Positions 14,402 through 17,036 of a stretch of 17,036 nt of DNA are shown here, in pieces. The notes beneath the pieces are model-generated. The model saw only the letters and a program-made list of their open reading frames with translations. It searched no databases and had not been told where the DNA came from. Position numbers and translations under genes: made by a program. Source of the DNA: UBA3006 sp031401235 (GTDB taxonomy: Bacteria; Actinomycetota; Acidimicrobiia; Acidimicrobiales; Ilumatobacteraceae); the NCBI GenBank assembly GCA_031401235.1, contig JANNRJ010000021.1, positions 1-17,036 on the forward strand. Reading direction: 5' to 3'. How positions within the stretch are numbered: position 1 is the stretch's first letter; each line of letters opens with the position of its first letter.

Positions 14402-15163
14402 ATGGCCACGACCATTTCCTCCCGCCGAGTACCCGTGAGCGGTACCGCAGTTTCTGTTCGGGGTCGTCGACCATTCTTCATTGACCTGTATTCCACGGCC
14501 GTGGGCAAGAAATACGTCATGGCAATTAGCGGAATCGCAATGATGGGATTCGTCTTGTTCCACATGATTGGCAACCTGAAGATGTATCTCGGTGCCGCCG
14601 ATATTGATCATTACTCTGAGTTCCTCTGGAATTTGTTGTATCCGATCGCGCCGAAAGGTGTGGTTTTGTGGATTCTTCGCGGTGGGCTTATCGCCATGCT
14701 GATCGCGCATCTTCATGCAGCGTGGTCGCTCACCAGACTCAATCATTCTGCTCGGCCAGTTAAGTACCAGAGTGCACGCGATTACCAAGTTGCCACGTTT
14801 GCAAGTCGCACAATGCGTTGGACGGGAGTCATCGTGCTGGCGTTCCTTGTCTGGCACCTTCTCGATCTCACATTTGGTGTCGTCAATGCCACCGGTACCG
14901 ATTCAACATTTGTTCGTGGAGAGGTATACAACAACATTGTTCGAAGTCTCGACCGTTGGCCAGTTTCGGCGTTATATGTGGTCGCCAATATTTTGCTGGG
15001 GATTCATTTGTTTCATGGTGCGTGGAGCATCTTTCAGTCTCTCGGCTGGAGTAATCCACGGTTCAACAATTGGCGTCGCGGCTTTGCAACAGCGTTTGCC
15101 ACAATCATCGTGGTCGGTAATGTCTCATTTCCCATTGCTGTGCTGGCCGGTATTGTCCAATGA
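14402..15163 (+). CDS. sdhC: Succinate dehydrogenase cytochrome b558 subunit
   Basis: A 253-residue membrane anchor of respiratory complex II, of the single-subunit diheme b558 family (TIGR02046-like, as in Bacteroidetes and Actinobacteria). Five membrane helices are visible. Histidines placed for two heme b groups are H54 (LFHMIGNLKMY), H103 or H105 (IAHLHAAW), H152 (VWHLLDLTFG) and H202 (GIHLFHGAW). It anchors SdhAB to the membrane and passes electrons to menaquinone (quinone type inferred from the family). The ATG at 14402 has no strong ribosome binding site. The stop overlaps the sdhA start as ATGA (15160-15163), so the two are translationally coupled. No separate sdhD is present, as expected for this type. 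Confidence 0.93.
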   Translation: MATTISSRRVPVSGTAVSVRGRRPFFIDLYSTAVGKKYVMAISGIAMMGFVLFHMIGNLKMYLGAADIDHYSEFLWNLLYPIAPKGVVLWILRGGLIAMLIAHLHAAWSLTRLNHSARPVKYQSARDYQVATFASRTMRWTGVIVLAFLVWHLLDLTFGVVNATGTDSTFVRGEVYNNIVRSLDRWPVSALYVVANILLGIHLFHGAWSIFQSLGWSNPRFNNWRRGFATAFATIIVVGNVSFPIAVLAGIVQ

Positions 15164-17036
15164 ATACCTTCAACACCCGGGTTCCCGCTGGTGCGTTGTC
15201 AGAAAAGTGGGATTCCTACAAAGAGAATTCCAAGTTGGTAAACCCGAGCAACAAACGTAAGTTCAAAATCATCGTGGTGGGGACGGGACTCGCCGGGGCA
15301 TCGGCTGCGGCAACGCTGGCCGAACTTGGATATCAAGTTGATGCCTTCACGTTTCATGACTCGGCGCGTCGTGCTCATTCAATTTCGGCTCAAGGCGGAA
15401 TTAATGCGGCCAAGAATTATCAGGCTGATGGTGATTCGGTAAATCGGTTGTTTATTGACACCATCAAGGGTGGCGATTTTCGTTCACGAGAGGCAAATGT
15501 TCATCGGCTGGCACAAGTATCGGTCGACATCATCGACCAAATGGTGGCCCAGGGAGTTCCATTTGCCCGTGAGTATGGCGGATTGCTTGACAATCGGAGC
15601 TTCGGTGGAGCGCAAGTAAGCCGAACTTTTTACGCCAGAGGGCAAACGGGACAACAACTTCTGCTCGGGGCGTATCAACAGCTGTCGCGCCAAGTTGGTT
15701 TGGGTGGGGTGCGATTATTCAATCGCACCGAACTCGTCGACACCGTTGTCATTGACGGTCGCTGTGCCGGAATTGTTGTCCGAGATTTGCTCACCGGCGA
15801 GATCGAATCACATGCGGCCCACGCCGTTGTGCTTGCCACGGGTGGCTATGGCAATGTGTTCTTTCTTTCGACAAATGCAATCAATTGCAATGTCACTGCG
15901 GCCTGGCGGGCTCATCGCAGGGGTGCAATGTTCGCCAATCCATGCTTTACCCAAATTCATCCCACCTGTATTCCCCAAAGCGGTGAAGATCAGTCGAAGC
16001 TCACCTTGATGAGCGAGTCATTACGCAATGATGGCCGGGTATGGGTGCCGACAAGAGTGGATGAAAATCGCGCGGCTGATGCAGTTCCAGAAAGCGAGCG
16101 TGACTACTACCTGGAGCGGCTCTACCCAACTTATGGCAATTTGGCTCCACGCGACATTTCTTCCCGAGCGGCCAAACGTGTCGTCGACAAAGGTCATGGG
16201 GTTGGGCCACTGAAAAATGGCGTGTATCTCGATTTCTCTGACGCAATCCAACGACTTGGTCGCAATGTTGTGGAAGAGCGTTACGGCAATTTGTTCCAGA
16301 TGTACGAACGAATCTCTGGCGAGGATCCATACAGCACGCCGATGCGCATCTATCCCGCGTCGCACTACACAATGGGTGGATTGTGGGTCGACTACGAATT
16401 ACAAACCACAGTTCCAAATTTGTACTCGATTGGCGAAGCGAACTTCTCGGATCATGGCGCCAATCGACTTGGAGCCTCGGCGTTGATGCAGGGTCTGGCT
16501 GACGGCTATTTCATATTGCCGTACACCATTAGCAATCAACTGGCACCGTTGCTCAACAAACCAATTCCAGGTATTGATCATCCAGCGTTTACGGCCGCGG
16601 AAAACGAAGCCAAAGGACGCTTCAACGGATTCTTGTCAAGTAAGGGGACGCGTTCACCAGACTGGTTTCATCGCCAACTTGGACGCGTCATTTGGGATTA
16701 TTGCGGAATGGAGCGCACACGCAACGGTCTGGAACAGGCCCTTTCGGATCTTCCGGCATTGTATGACGAGTTTAAAAAAGATCTACGTGTCACCGGCACC
16801 GGTGAGTCGGTAAATCAGACATTGGAGAAGGCGGCACGAGTTGACGACTTCTTCCAACTTGGGATGGTGATGTGCAAAGACGCGCTAGCCCGCGAGGAAA
16901 GTTGTGGAGCGCATTTCCGAACGGAGTATCAGACCGCAGACGGTGAAGCCTTGCGCGATGACGACAAGTTCAGTCATGTCGCCGCATGGGAGTGGACGGG
17001 TGACCCGATGAATCCGCGCCTAAATCCAGAAGAACT
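15160..17036 (+). CDS. sdhA: Succinate dehydrogenase flavoprotein subunit (3' end outside window)
   Basis: An uninterrupted frame of 625 codons starting at ATG 15160 and still open at the window's right edge; family members are about 640 residues, so only a short tail is missing. It oxidises succinate to fumarate in the TCA cycle. The FAD-binding loop is GTGLAGASAA (41-50). H73 in RRAHSISAQGGINAA is the expected site of covalent FAD attachment. LRNDGRVWVP (288-297) is the catalytic arginine loop, and HYTMGG (402-407) with NFSDHGANRLGASAL (428-442) forms the substrate and FAD contacts. The sequence suits the Bacillus/actinobacterial SdhA branch that pairs with b558-type SdhC. The ATG overlaps the sdhC stop by 4 bp. 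An sdhB gene would be expected beyond the edge. Confidence 0.95.
   Translation, partial: MNTFNTRVPAGALSEKWDSYKENSKLVNPSNKRKFKIIVVGTGLAGASAAATLAELGYQVDAFTFHDSARRAHSISAQGGINAAKNYQADGDSVNRLFIDTIKGGDFRSREANVHRLAQVSVDIIDQMVAQGVPFAREYGGLLDNRSFGGAQVSRTFYARGQTGQQLLLGAYQQLSRQVGLGGVRLFNRTELVDTVVIDGRCAGIVVRDLLTGEIESHAAHAVVLATGGYGNVFFLSTNAINCNVTAAWRAHRRGAMFANPCFTQIHPTCIPQSGEDQSKLTLMSESLRNDGRVWVPTRVDENRAADAVPESERDYYLERLYPTYGNLAPRDISSRAAKRVVDKGHGVGPLKNGVYLDFSDAIQRLGRNVVEERYGNLFQMYERISGEDPYSTPMRIYPASHYTMGGLWVDYELQTTVPNLYSIGEANFSDHGANRLGASALMQGLADGYFILPYTISNQLAPLLNKPIPGIDHPAFTAAENEAKGRFNGFLSSKGTRSPDWFHRQLGRVIWDYCGMERTRNGLEQALSDLPALYDEFKKDLRVTGTGESVNQTLEKAARVDDFFQLGMVMCKDALAREESCGAHFRTEYQTADGEALRDDDKFSHVAAWEWTGDPMNPRLNPEE

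Noticed and set aside
14381..14857. 158-residue minus-strand frame opposite sdhC
   Set aside because: Antisense to a clear SdhC; charged low-quality composition and no start signal.
1..17036. CRISPR array, insertion sequence, tRNA or rRNA, prophage or defence island
   Set aside because: No spaced repeats, transposase, integrase, tRNA-like cloverleaf, or nuclease/toxin genes were seen; genes are housekeeping or transport types throughout.

Overview
The window is ordinary, gene-dense chromosomal DNA from what looks like an actinobacterium, possibly in or near the Acidimicrobiia. That placement is inferred from gene content: a mycothiol-dependent maleylpyruvate-isomerase-type protein, a Nfu-type Fe-S carrier whose protein ends in DHASGANPYY, a diheme b558-type SdhC encoded just before SdhA, a membrane pyrophosphatase, roughly 50-55% GC judged by eye, and frequent GTG/TTG starts. 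No rRNA, tRNA, CRISPR array, insertion sequence, prophage or defence system was seen. The longest stretch without a gene is about 190 bp (14212-14401).

Region 1 (1-2768, + strand): the tail of a periplasmic or lipoprotein binding protein, then a FecCD-type permease and its ATPase. Together they are a cobalamin or Fe(III)-siderophore ABC importer. A DinB/MDMPI-fold protein with an intact His-Glu-His zinc triad follows. A perfect 11-bp stem hairpin lies just inside the permease gene.

Region 2 (2765-8502, - strand): a thiamine salvage operon. A TPP riboswitch (about 8332-8430) precedes thiN (thiamine diphosphokinase), thiB (lipoprotein), thiP (fused permease) and thiQ (ATPase). A Gfo/Idh/MocA-type oxidoreductase and a GNAT acetyltransferase follow with a 24-bp gap and an 8-bp overlap. 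Imported thiamine would be converted to TPP in the cytoplasm, and TPP would shut the operon through the riboswitch. The last two genes have no assigned role in this pathway.

Region 3 (8438-10855): a cation diffusion facilitator (- strand) is divergent from an NfuA-like Fe-S carrier (+ strand). The carrier is followed by a LigB-type extradiol dioxygenase family protein that starts with TTG.

Region 4 (10862-14211, - strand): a compact three-gene operon, hppA (membrane pyrophosphatase of the K+-independent type, judged by its GNTTKA motif), a DedA membrane protein and a small SCP2 sterol-carrier-like protein.

Region 5 (14402-17036, + strand): the succinate dehydrogenase operon, sdhC then sdhA, with sdhA running off the window. 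It has a plausible promoter containing a 12-bp palindrome, and it is divergent from hppA.

The best second-look items are the btuC hairpin, the riboswitch geometry that corrects the thiN start and suggests translational control, the two unassigned genes at the end of the thiamine operon, the corrected hppA start with its lysine switch, and the inverted repeats between hppA and sdhC. I found no convincing undescribed system.
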